64,000 nt of DNA from NCBI GenBank assembly GCA_963766725.1, contig CAVYBK010000017.1:27541-91540 (forward strand), in the 5' to 3' direction. Under the pieces are notes generated by a model. The model was not told the DNA's origin. It did not search any database and saw only the letters and a list, made by a program, of their open reading frames with translations. The position numbers and the translations under genes are program-made. This document shows positions 17,579 through 24,786 of the stretch, one piece after another; position 1 is the first letter of the stretch; every line of letters begins with the position of its first letter. The DNA comes from DATEOR01 sp963766725. Lineage in GTDB: Bacteria > Actinomycetota > Thermoleophilia > Gaiellales > Gaiellaceae.

Positions 17579-17824
17579 ATGGGTAAGCGACCGTCGCGCA
17601 TAGAGCTGCTCGAACTGGACATCGACCTGCGCCTGTCCGACCTCTGGAGCGAGGCGTGCGGCGTTGGCGAGTGGAATCTCGAAGTGGTCGCCGCGTTCCT
17701 GCGCGCCGCCTACGGCAAGGGCTACTGCGACGCTCTCACCGAGGACGCGCCCGGCTCGCTCTGCCGCGACCACGGATATCGCATCCCGGATCGCCGTGTC
17801 GCCCCCGCGCACGAACAGATCTAA
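17579..17824 (+). CDS. Hypothetical 81-residue protein
   Basis: The protein begins MGKRPSRIELLELDIDLRLS and continues DLWSEACGVGEWNLEVVAAF, ending in a polar tail (HGYRIPDRRVAPAHEQI). It is soluble, mixed helical and has two conserved-looking Cys (GYCDAL and SLCRDHGYRIP). I do not recognise the family. An in-frame ATG at 17546 would add 11 residues and would overlap, base for base, the start codon of the divergent TIM-barrel gene. I prefer 17579, where the charged leader typical of this sort of protein begins, but the choice is open. Confidence 0.6.
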   Translation: MGKRPSRIELLELDIDLRLSDLWSEACGVGEWNLEVVAAFLRAAYGKGYCDALTEDAPGSLCRDHGYRIPDRRVAPAHEQI

Positions 17825-17847
17825 CGATTAGCCGCGAAAAGCCCAGC

Positions 17848-17853
17848 TAAACT
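17848..17853 (+). promoter_or_regulatory. -10 element before ccmE
   Basis: TAAACT ends seven bases before GTG 17861; no Shine-Dalgarno is present. The cytochrome c maturation operon therefore probably starts as a leaderless transcript. Confidence 0.5.
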
Positions 17854-17860
17854 CGGGGTC

Positions 17861-18247
17861 GTGGCCCGGCGCCGAAGTCCCGCACGCCTCGTCATCGCGC
17901 TCTCAGTCGCGGCGGCGCTCGCGATCTTCCTGGTCTACACGGCGCTCGCGGGCGGGACGCCGTCGCTGCGGCCGAGCCAGGTCGCGGGCCACGACGGGCG
18001 CGTGAGCGTCGCGGGCAAGGTCGTCGGGCAGCCGAGCGGGACGGCACGCGGTCCCGAAGGGCTGCGCTTCACGATCAAGGACGTCCAGGGCACCGCCACG
18101 CTGCCCGTCGTCTACCGGGGCTCCGTCCCTGACCTCTTCAAGACGGGACGTGACGTCTCCGTCGAGGGATCGCTCCAAAACGGTGTCTTCGTCGCGGACA
18201 AGCTCGTGACGAAGTGCCCGTCCAAGTACACGAACAAGCAGTCCTGA
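17861..18247 (+). CDS. ccmE: Cytochrome c maturation heme chaperone CcmE, CxxxY variant
   Basis: 128 residues. One N-terminal membrane anchor (LVIALSVAAALAIFLVYTAL) is followed by an OB-fold domain (VSVAGKVVG, LRFTIKDVQG, LPVVYRGSVPDLFK, VSVEGSLQNGVFVADKLV). In classical CcmE the heme-binding residue is His in HxxxY; here the motif reads CPSKY (Cys119, Tyr123). The CxxxY form is known from archaea and some sulfate reducers and belongs to a distinct version of the system I maturation pathway. The stop overlaps the start of ccmF. The product should hold heme outside the membrane for transfer to apocytochrome c. Confidence 0.9.
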   Translation: MARRRSPARLVIALSVAAALAIFLVYTALAGGTPSLRPSQVAGHDGRVSVAGKVVGQPSGTARGPEGLRFTIKDVQGTATLPVVYRGSVPDLFKTGRDVSVEGSLQNGVFVADKLVTKCPSKYTNKQS

Positions 18248-20241
18248 TGCCCGGCCTGGGGAGCGCCGCGCTCGTCGTCGCGTTCGGCCTCGTCGCCTAC
18301 GCGGCCCTTGCGGGCGGCTACGCCGCCTACCGCGGGCGCCGGCGCCTCCTGGAGTCGGCGACAAACGCGCTCTTCGCCTCCTTCGCGAGCGTGCTCCTCG
18401 CGGCGTTGGTCCTCCTCGCAGCGCTCGCGCGCCACGACTTCAGCTTCGCCTACGTCGCCTCGCACACGAGCCGGGAGCTCCCGCTGGGCTACACCCTGGC
18501 CTCGTTCTGGAGCGGGCAGGAGGGGTCGCTCCTTCTCTGGCTCCTCGTGCTCACGGGAATCGGGTCGGCCGCGGTCGCCTTGAACCGGCGCCTGATCCGC
18601 ACGGTGATCCCGTGGACAGTGCCGATCCTCGGCGCGATCGCGAGCTTCTTCGCGCTTCTGCTCGTGTTCGTCGCTTCGCCCTTCGCCACTCAGGTTGCGC
18701 CCGCGGACGGGGCGGGCATGAACCCGAGCCTGCAGAACCCCTACATGCTCGCGCACCCGCCGCTCCTCTACCTCGGCTACGTCGGCCTCACCATCCCCTT
18801 CGCCTTCGCGATGGGCGCGCTCGCATCCGGCCGCGCGGACGAGCGCTGGATCATCGCCACACGCCGCTGGACGCTCGCCTCGTGGACGTTCCTCGGCTTC
18901 GCCATCCTCCTCGGTGCGAAATGGGCCTACGAGGAGGTGGGTTGGGGCGGCTGGTACGCGTGGGACCCGGTCGAGAACGCCGCGCTCATGCCGTGGCTCG
19001 TCGCCACCGCCTATCTCCACTCGGTGATGGTGCAGGAGAAGAAGAACATGCTGCGGGTCTGGAACGCCGTGCTCGTCGCCGGCGCGTTCTGCCTGTCGCT
19101 CTTCGGCACCTTCCTGACCCGAAGCGGCGTGATCAGCTCGATCCACAGCTTCACGCAGTCCTCGATCGGAGCCTGGTTCCTCGGCTTCATCGCTGTCGTG
19201 GCCGCGGCCTCGACGGCCCTGATCATCTACCGGCTCCCGCTGCTCCGGTCGCGCACGCGGCTCGAGTCGCTCGTGTCTCGCGAGGCGGCCTTCCTCTACA
19301 ACAACCTGTTCCTGGTCGCCTTCGCGCTGACGGTGCTCTGGGGGGTGATCTACCCCCTTGTCTCGGAGGCGGTGCGCGGCGTCGCGGTGACCGTCGGCGC
19401 CCCGTACTACGACTTCTTCGCGGTCGCGTTCGGGCTGCCGCTCGTCCTCCTCATGGGCATCGGCCCGCTCGTCGCGTGGCGGCGTGCCTCGCTTCGCGCG
19501 GTCGGCCGCTCGCTCCTCTGGCCGGCCGGCACGGCGCTCGCCGTCGGCATCCTGCTGCTCCTGGCGGGAGCGGGATCGAGCCCGGCGGGCCTCGTGGGGT
19601 ACACCTTCGCAGCCTTCGTCCTCGCGGCGATCGCGCTCGAGTTCGTGCGCGGGACGCGCGCGCGCCACGCGCTGGGCGGGGGCTCCTGGCCGGCCGCCTT
19701 CACGAGCCTCGTCGGGCGGAACCGCAGGCGCTACGGCGGCTATGTCGTGCACGCGGCGATCGTGCTCCTGCTCGTCGGCGCGGTCGGGATCGGCGGCTTC
19801 GGCACGACCCAGGAGGGAAAGCTCACGCAGGGCCAGTCGGTAGAGGTCGGCGACTACACGCTCACATACCTGGGGAGCGAGCAGCGGCGCGCCGCCAACT
19901 CGCAGGAGCTTCGCGCCCGCCTGGCCGTCTCGCGGGGCGGAGAGGATCTGGGAACCGTGCTCGCCGGCAAGAACCGTTACTTCGCGGAGCAGCAGACCTC
20001 GAACGAGGTCGCGATTCGTTCGGACTGGCTGCGGGCAGAAGACCTCTTTGTCATCGCCGACCAGTTCAACCCCGATGGCTCGGTCTTCGTCAAGGTCATC
20101 GTCAATCCGCTCGTCAACCTCATCTGGCTCGCGGGCCTTCTCTTCGTCGCGGGCGCTCTCATCACGCTTTGGCCCGACGCGCGCGAGCAGCGGCGGCTCG
20201 CGCGGCGGTTCGCCGAGGAGGGAGCGCTCGCGCGCGCCTGA
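18247..20241 (+). CDS. ccmF: Cytochrome c heme lyase CcmF
   Basis: 664 residues with about 14 membrane helices. The tryptophan-rich WWD signature (EVGWGGWYAWDPVENAALMP, near residues 230-250) that binds heme is intact, as are the flanking family segments NPYMLAHPPLLYLGYVG and FGTFLTRSGVISSIHSFTQS. CcmF joins heme delivered by CcmE to the CxxCH motif of apocytochrome c on the outer face of the membrane. ATG 18247 overlaps the ccmE stop by one base. CcmA, B, C and a full CcmH/I are not in this window. Confidence 0.95.
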   Translation: MPGLGSAALVVAFGLVAYAALAGGYAAYRGRRRLLESATNALFASFASVLLAALVLLAALARHDFSFAYVASHTSRELPLGYTLASFWSGQEGSLLLWLLVLTGIGSAAVALNRRLIRTVIPWTVPILGAIASFFALLLVFVASPFATQVAPADGAGMNPSLQNPYMLAHPPLLYLGYVGLTIPFAFAMGALASGRADERWIIATRRWTLASWTFLGFAILLGAKWAYEEVGWGGWYAWDPVENAALMPWLVATAYLHSVMVQEKKNMLRVWNAVLVAGAFCLSLFGTFLTRSGVISSIHSFTQSSIGAWFLGFIAVVAAASTALIIYRLPLLRSRTRLESLVSREAAFLYNNLFLVAFALTVLWGVIYPLVSEAVRGVAVTVGAPYYDFFAVAFGLPLVLLMGIGPLVAWRRASLRAVGRSLLWPAGTALAVGILLLLAGAGSSPAGLVGYTFAAFVLAAIALEFVRGTRARHALGGGSWPAAFTSLVGRNRRRYGGYVVHAAIVLLLVGAVGIGGFGTTQEGKLTQGQSVEVGDYTLTYLGSEQRRAANSQELRARLAVSRGGEDLGTVLAGKNRYFAEQQTSNEVAIRSDWLRAEDLFVIADQFNPDGSVFVKVIVNPLVNLIWLAGLLFVAGALITLWPDAREQRRLARRFAEEGALARA

Positions 20242-20242
20242 G

Positions 20243-20581
20243 ATGGACGTCCTCGCCGTCGCGCTCGGAGCCCTCCTCGCCGTCGCCGCGGTCGCGTTCG
20301 TCGCGCGTCCGTTCCTGGCCGAGCCGGATGCCGAGGACGACCGGCTTGCCGGCCGCACTCCCGCCGAGCAGGAACGGCTGGAGCTCCTCGAGCGGCGCGA
20401 CCGGGCCCTCGGCGCGCTGAAGGAGCTCGAGTTCGACCACCGCACCGGCAAGATCGCCGACGCGGACTACGAAGCCTCCGTCGGCCCGTTGCGGAGGGAA
20501 GCCGCGGAGGCGATGAGGGCCCTCGAGCCGCTCGCGCCGCCGGCACCCGCACCGGTCGAGAAGGTGGACGCCCGTGCCTGA
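20243..20581 (+). CDS. CcmI-like membrane-anchored protein
   Basis: 112 residues. One membrane helix (LAVALGALLAVAAVAFVARP) precedes a charged helical part: LLERRDRALGALKELEFDHR, then TGKIADADYEASVGPLRREA. The second segment is the hallmark of the N-terminal part of CcmI/CycH, the apocytochrome chaperone; the TPR part of CcmI is absent. Position straight after ccmF (one-base gap) supports a role in cytochrome c maturation. The Pro/Ala-rich C-terminus overlaps the next gene by eight bases. Confidence 0.75.
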   Translation: MDVLAVALGALLAVAAVAFVARPFLAEPDAEDDRLAGRTPAEQERLELLERRDRALGALKELEFDHRTGKIADADYEASVGPLRREAAEAMRALEPLAPPAPAPVEKVDARA

Positions 20582-21365
20582 CTGTCCTCACTGCGGGCAC
20601 TCGGCACCGGACGGCAGCCGGTTCTGCCCCGAATGCGGACGGGCTCTTGCTGCCGACGGCGAGACCCTCGTGCGGCCGCCCTCGGCGCGGCTCTGGCCTC
20701 CCGACCCGTTCCTGATCATCACGGGCGCACTCTTCATCGGCGCCGTCTTCCTCTTTGCCGCCGGCATCTGGGCGTGGGGGATCGTCGCGCTCCTCGCCGC
20801 CGCGGTTGTCTTCCTCGGCACACGGGCGGAGGAGCGGCGGGCGGCAAAGTACGCGCTCGGCGGCCTCGGGGCCCGCTTCTCGGCGAGCAGGGACTCGATT
20901 GCCGCCCGCAGCCGCGGCCAGATCGACCTCTTCCGTGCGCGGCGAGAGCGGGCCGACCTCGAGGGGGAGCGCACCCGAGCGCTCCAGAAGCTCGGGCACG
21001 CGGTGTTCTACGAGGACGAAACGGGCATCGAGTCCTCGAGGGCGGCCGTCCAGGAGGTCGTCGACAAGATCACCGCAAAGGAGGCCGAGATCCAAACCTT
21101 GATCGACAGAACCGATGAGCGCGTCCAGCGCGCGCAGGCCGGCGTCAGGCCCACCGAGAAGCTGGAATCGCCGCCCGAGCCGGCGCGGATCCCCGAGCCC
21201 TGGCCGCCGCCCGACGAGGGCGAGCCGCCGCAGCCGGCGGAGGTCCCGGAGCCGTCTCCGGACCAGCCCGCTCCCGAGCCGGAGCAGGCCCCGACGCCGC
21301 AGGCGAAGGGGAAGGCGAAGCCGAAGCGGACCCGCAAGCCGGCCGACAAGGCGAAGAAGTCCTGA
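20574..21365 (+). CDS. Zinc-ribbon membrane protein with coiled coil
   Basis: 263 residues. An N-terminal zinc ribbon (CPHCGHSAPDGSRFCPECGR) is followed by two close membrane helices (about residues 45-85), a charged coiled-coil part (about 100-180) and a long Pro/Glu/Lys-rich tail ending in a basic run. The layout recalls zinc-ribbon membrane proteins of unknown function that are common in actinobacteria. GTG 20574 overlaps the CcmI-like gene, so it is probably the last gene of the ccm transcript. No enzymatic motif is visible. Confidence 0.7.
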   Translation: MPDCPHCGHSAPDGSRFCPECGRALAADGETLVRPPSARLWPPDPFLIITGALFIGAVFLFAAGIWAWGIVALLAAAVVFLGTRAEERRAAKYALGGLGARFSASRDSIAARSRGQIDLFRARRERADLEGERTRALQKLGHAVFYEDETGIESSRAAVQEVVDKITAKEAEIQTLIDRTDERVQRAQAGVRPTEKLESPPEPARIPEPWPPPDEGEPPQPAEVPEPSPDQPAPEPEQAPTPQAKGKAKPKRTRKPADKAKKS

Positions 21366-21479
21366 ACGGTTCGCACTTGGCGCGAACCGCGTTTGTCCTG
21401 TAAAACACGGAACTTCTGCTAGCCCAGTCGCAGCACGCGCGCGCAGGGACGTCCGCGTGCCCGGCGAAACTCATGTCTC

Positions 21480-22673
21480 ATGCGCGATCTTCGTCGCCTC
21501 CCCCTGCTCGCCCTCGTACTCGCCCTCGGCGTGGCGTTCGGCGTCCCTTCCGCGCTGGGCCAGTCGGTGTGGGAGCAGCAGCAGAGCCTCGACTCGAAGA
21601 TCGCAGGCCTGCAGAGCGAGATCTCGCGCGCGAAGCACAAGGAGGGCGTCCTCACCACCGAGATCTCGAGCGCATCGTCGCAGATCTCGTCCCTCCAGGG
21701 AGACATCGGCACGCTGACCGCGAAGGTGGCCGCGCTCCAGGAGAACCTCGACGTCCACCGCGCGCGCCTCGAGCGCCTGCAGGAGAAGTACAAGGAGCAG
21801 ACGGAGCGCTACAACCTGCTGCGGCGCAACCACCAGATCGCGCTCCAGAAGCTGGAGGCGCGGCTGGTCCAGCTCTACGAGACCGCCGACACCGACGAGC
21901 TCGACGTTCTCCTCCAGTCCAACAGCCTTTCCGACGTGATCGAGCAGATCGACTACTTCCGGACGATCGGCGATGCGGACAAGCAGCTCGCCGACCACCT
22001 GAAGATCCTCTCGAGCCAGATGCGGCTCGCCCGCATGATGACGGCCTCGACGAAGCGCGACGTGGCCGAGGCGACCGCCGTTCTCGCACGGGAGACCGAG
22101 AAGCAGCGCGCCGCCCGCGACGCTCTCGTCGTCCGCCAGAACGCCCTGGCGGCCGCGCGCGCGAACCAGCGCAGCCTCCTCGTCACCGTCCGCTCGCAGC
22201 GCGAGAAGGATGAAGAGGATCTCTCGAAGATGCAGGCGGCGAGCGCCGCCATCGCGGCCCAGATCCGCGCGCACCAGAACGCGAGCGGCTCGGGCGGGAA
22301 CGGCACGTCCTCGAGCGGCCTCGCCTGGCCGGTCAACGGGCCGATCACCAGTGGCTTCGGCCCCCGCTGGGGCAGCTTTCACGAGGGGATCGACATCGGC
22401 GCCTCGTGCGGCACGCCCATCCACGCCGCCGCGTCCGGCACGGTCATCTACTCCGGCTGGATGGACGGCTACGGCAACTTCGTGGTCATCGACCACGGCA
22501 ACGGCCTCGCCACCGCGTACGGGCACCAGTCCGCGATCTACGTGAGCGGCGGCTCGGTCTCGCAGGGACAGACGATCGGCGCGGTCGGCTCGACCGGGCA
22601 CTCGACCGGCTGCCACCTCCACTTCGAGGTGCGTGTCAACGGCAGCCCCGTCGACCCCCTCGGTTACCTCTAG
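21480..22673 (+). CDS. M23-family peptidoglycan endopeptidase with coiled-coil N-terminus (EnvC/NlpD-like)
   Basis: 397 residues, secreted. The signal peptide (LLALVLALGVAFGVPSALGQ) is followed by a long coiled coil (about 30-275), as in EnvC and other regulators of cell wall hydrolases, and a C-terminal LytM domain. The LytM zinc ligands are present: His and Asp in HEGIDIG (about 301-305) and HLH in GCHLHFEVR (about 378-380), so this member should be enzymatically active. It would cut stem-peptide crosslinks of peptidoglycan, probably at division. It is a single gene ended by a large inverted repeat. Confidence 0.9.
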   Translation: MRDLRRLPLLALVLALGVAFGVPSALGQSVWEQQQSLDSKIAGLQSEISRAKHKEGVLTTEISSASSQISSLQGDIGTLTAKVAALQENLDVHRARLERLQEKYKEQTERYNLLRRNHQIALQKLEARLVQLYETADTDELDVLLQSNSLSDVIEQIDYFRTIGDADKQLADHLKILSSQMRLARMMTASTKRDVAEATAVLARETEKQRAARDALVVRQNALAAARANQRSLLVTVRSQREKDEEDLSKMQAASAAIAAQIRAHQNASGSGGNGTSSSGLAWPVNGPITSGFGPRWGSFHEGIDIGASCGTPIHAAASGTVIYSGWMDGYGNFVVIDHGNGLATAYGHQSAIYVSGGSVSQGQTIGAVGSTGHSTGCHLHFEVRVNGSPVDPLGYL

Positions 22674-22674
22674 C

Positions 22675-22852
22675 TAGCCGCTCTGGCCGACGGGGCTTCG
22701 CAAGGCGAAGCAAGCGAGCAGGCCCGAGACAGTACGAGTGGTACGGCGAGGGACTGCGAGCGCTCGCAGTCCTGCGGCGAGCCGTCGTACAGGCTCGGAG
22801 CGTAGCTCGGGCTTGCGCTCCTGTGCGAAAGCCTCGCCGGCCAGAGCGGCTA
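22675..22852. repeat. 178-bp imperfect inverted repeat between convergent genes
   Basis: The outer arms are TAGCCGCTCTGGCCG (22675-22689) and its perfect complement ending at 22852. The inner parts match imperfectly (GGCTTCGCA with TGCGAAAGCC; GTACGGCGAGGGACTG with CCTGCGGCGAGCCGTC). The centre is a perfect 22-bp palindrome at 22751-22772. It begins two bases after the M23 gene's stop and ends four bases before the stop of the convergent small gene. It may act as a bidirectional terminator, but it is far longer than needed and looks like a mobile palindromic element. Confidence 0.75.
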
Positions 22853-22855
22853 GAG

Positions 22856-23002
22856 CTACGTGAAGACCGCGTAGAGGATCACGCCGGCGAGAATCGCGAC
22901 GCCGATCCAGACGAGGGGGAGGAGGCGGAACGCGAGCCGCTCGCCGGGTGTCGGGATCTCGGGCCTCACGAAGTCCTGCTCCCGGGGCCGGGGTTTGGAC
23001 AA
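22856..23002 (-). CDS. Small membrane protein downstream of hpt, 48 residues
   Basis: Starting at TTG 23002, four bases after the hpt stop, the minus strand encodes MSKPRPREQDFVRPEIPTPG, then ERLAFRLLPLVWIG, then VAILAGVILYAVFT. There is a charged, proline-rich N-terminal half and one membrane helix at the C-terminus, ending directly on a TAG. The tail-anchored layout, close spacing and sensible composition support a real gene co-transcribed with hpt. The function is unknown and the TTG start is not certain. Confidence 0.55.
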   Translation of the reverse strand: MSKPRPREQDFVRPEIPTPGERLAFRLLPLVWIGVAILAGVILYAVFT

Positions 23003-23006
23003 ACCG

Positions 23007-23516
23007 TCACGCCCGGTTGACGACGCGGAGGTCGGGCAGCCCGCGCCAGCGGTCGTCGAGGTCGAAGCCGTAGCCGACGAAGAACTCGTCGGGCACGGTG
23101 AAGCCGGTGTAGCGGAGCGGGAGGTCGTCGACGAGACGGCGGTACGGCCGGTCGAGCAGGGCGCACGCCGCGAGGCTGGCCGGCTCCCGAAGCTCGAGGG
23201 TCTTCACGAGGTAGTTCAGCGTCAGGCCGGTGTCGACCACGTTCTCGACGAGGATCACGTCCCGACCGGCGATGACCAGGTCGAGGTCCTTGATGAGGCG
23301 GATCTTGCTGCGCCCGCCGAGGGCGCCCTCGTAGCCGGCGAGGACGACGAAGTCGAGGGCGTGGGGGATCGTGAGCGCGCGCGAGAGGTCTGCGAGGAAG
23401 ACGAACGCGCCCTTGAGGATCGTGACCAGCACGGGCTCGCGCCCCTCGTAGTCGGAGGCGATCTGCGCGCCGAGCTCGCCGACGCGGGAACGTAGCTCGT
23501 CGCGGGAGAGGTACAC
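23007..23516 (-). CDS. hpt: Hypoxanthine phosphoribosyltransferase
   Basis: 169 residues, purine salvage: hypoxanthine or guanine plus PRPP gives IMP or GMP. Type I PRT landmarks are LVTILKGAFVFLADL (pyrophosphate loop) and VILVENVVDTGLTL (PRPP motif). In that motif the acidic pair, normally Glu-Asp, reads Glu-Asn, a change at a residue that contacts the ribose. The C-terminal part (DEFFVGYGFDLDDRWRGLPD) is standard for bacterial Hpt. GTG 23516 is the only ordinary start codon before homology begins; the protein may start a few residues earlier. It lies 26 bases after the upstream nuclease-like gene. Confidence 0.9.
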   Translation of the reverse strand: MYLSRDELRSRVGELGAQIASDYEGREPVLVTILKGAFVFLADLSRALTIPHALDFVVLAGYEGALGGRSKIRLIKDLDLVIAGRDVILVENVVDTGLTLNYLVKTLELREPASLAACALLDRPYRRLVDDLPLRYTGFTVPDEFFVGYGFDLDDRWRGLPDLRVVNRA

Positions 23517-23542
23517 CTCTCCGATCCGAGGGTCCGCGGGCT

Positions 23543-23911
23543 CTATGAGGCGAGGTTCAGTCTGTATTTGCGCGAGAGGCGCTCGAAGTCGCGCCGGGTG
23601 AAGAGCTTGATCTTGATGTCTGGATGCCGCTCACGGAGCTTGCGGATCTTCCGGTGCTTGCGGGTGACCAGCGACTGCTTCATCACCGTCACCTCGAGAT
23701 ACGTGTCCTGTTCCGGGAGGTAGAAGTCCGGCGTGAAGGCCTCGAGCACGCGTCCGTCCTCGTCCTGCTCGAGGATGAAGGAGTGCGGCTCGTACTCCCA
23801 GGCGATCCCGTGGTAGTCGAGGATCCGCGCGCACTCGACCTCTGCATCGTTGGCGAAACGCGGCGGGTCCGCTCCCGAATTTGCCTGGAAATCAGGCGTT
23901 TCCTGGGCCAT
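23543..23911 (-). CDS. Possible PD-(D/E)xK-type small nuclease
   Basis: 122 residues. The segment DAEVECARILDYHGIAWEYE, then FTPDFYLPEQDTYLEVTVMK, has the look of a PD-(D/E)xK nuclease core: a leading Glu helix, the PDF aspartate and an ExT...K pair in the next strand. The C-terminal half is basic and helical (VTRKHRKIRKLRERHPDIKI), suitable for nucleic acid contact. This reading is pattern-based inference; no close characterised relative comes to mind. It stands upstream of hpt in the same direction, and the pair may be one unit. ATG 23911 starts 89 bases from the divergent phosphoesterase gene. Confidence 0.65.
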   Translation of the reverse strand: MAQETPDFQANSGADPPRFANDAEVECARILDYHGIAWEYEPHSFILEQDEDGRVLEAFTPDFYLPEQDTYLEVTVMKQSLVTRKHRKIRKLRERHPDIKIKLFTRRDFERLSRKYRLNLAS

Positions 23912-23999
23912 CTACAAGTGAGGGTAGCAGTCACTTCGGACGACCCCGGATTACACTTTGAACTCACCCGGATAGGCCGGAGGAAGGACAAGGGAGCTC

Positions 24000-24786
24000 G
24001 TGTTCCGGATCGCGCACATCTCGGACCTCCATTGCGGCTCGCCGTATTTCATGCCCGATCTCATGGAGCGGGCGATCATGGAGATCAACGAGCTCGAGCC
24101 GGAGATCGTCGTCTGCTCGGGCGATCTGACCGCCTACGGCTTCAAGCCGGAGTACGCGGAGGCGAAGGCCTACCTCGACCGGCTCGACTGCCGGCAGCTC
24201 GTGGTCGTCCCCGGGAACCACGACTCCCGCAACGTGGGCTACATCCATTTCGAGGAGCTCTTCGGCGACCGCAACCCCGTCGTGCACGTGAACGGCGTCT
24301 CCATCGTCGCCGTCGACTCCACCGAGCCGGACCTCGACCACGGCCACATCGGGCGCAGCCGCTATCCCTGGATCCAGGAGCAGTTCTCCGCAGGACGCGG
24401 ACTTCCGCATCTTCGTCCTCCACCACCATCTGCTGCCCGTGCCGGGAACCGGTCGTGAGCGCAACATCGTCTACGACGCGGGGGACACCCTCGAGGCGCT
24501 GCAGCGCGCGCGGGTCAACCTCGTCCTCTCGGGCCACAAGCACGTTCCGTACGCTTGGCGGCTGGAGAACATCTTCGTCGTCAACGCCGGCACGGTGTCG
24601 ACTTTGCGCCTGAGGGGAAACACTCGACCCTGCTACAACCTGATCGAGATCGAAGGCAGGCACGTGGACGTCTGGCGGAAGTACCCGTACCACGACCAGG
24701 AGCGCATCATCCAGTTCTCGGCGGACACCCTGGAGTTCGAGAAGTACACGACCCGCATCGAGAGCGAGGTGACGAGCAAGCAGTGA
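24000..24786 (+). CDS. Calcineurin-like metallophosphoesterase, one frameshift
   Basis: About 261 residues when read through. All five metallophosphoesterase motifs are present: HISDLHCGS, CSGDLTAYG, PGNHDS, LHHHLLP and LSGHKHVPY. One extra base near 24393 splits the frame between YPWIQEQFSA and DADFRIFVLHHHL; removing it restores a continuous family match, so an error in the sequence is likely. GTG 24000 is preceded by a purine-rich stretch (GGAGGAAGGACAAGGG). It is first of a four-gene operon leading to cyclic 2,3-diphosphoglycerate synthesis; a role in turnover of a phosphoester or cyclic phosphodiester would fit, but is inference. Confidence 0.85.

Noticed and set aside
18112..20451. Antisense open frame of 779 codons opposite ccmF
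   Set aside because: ccmF is unmistakable on the plus strand; the antisense product has no domain and is dominated by charged residues.
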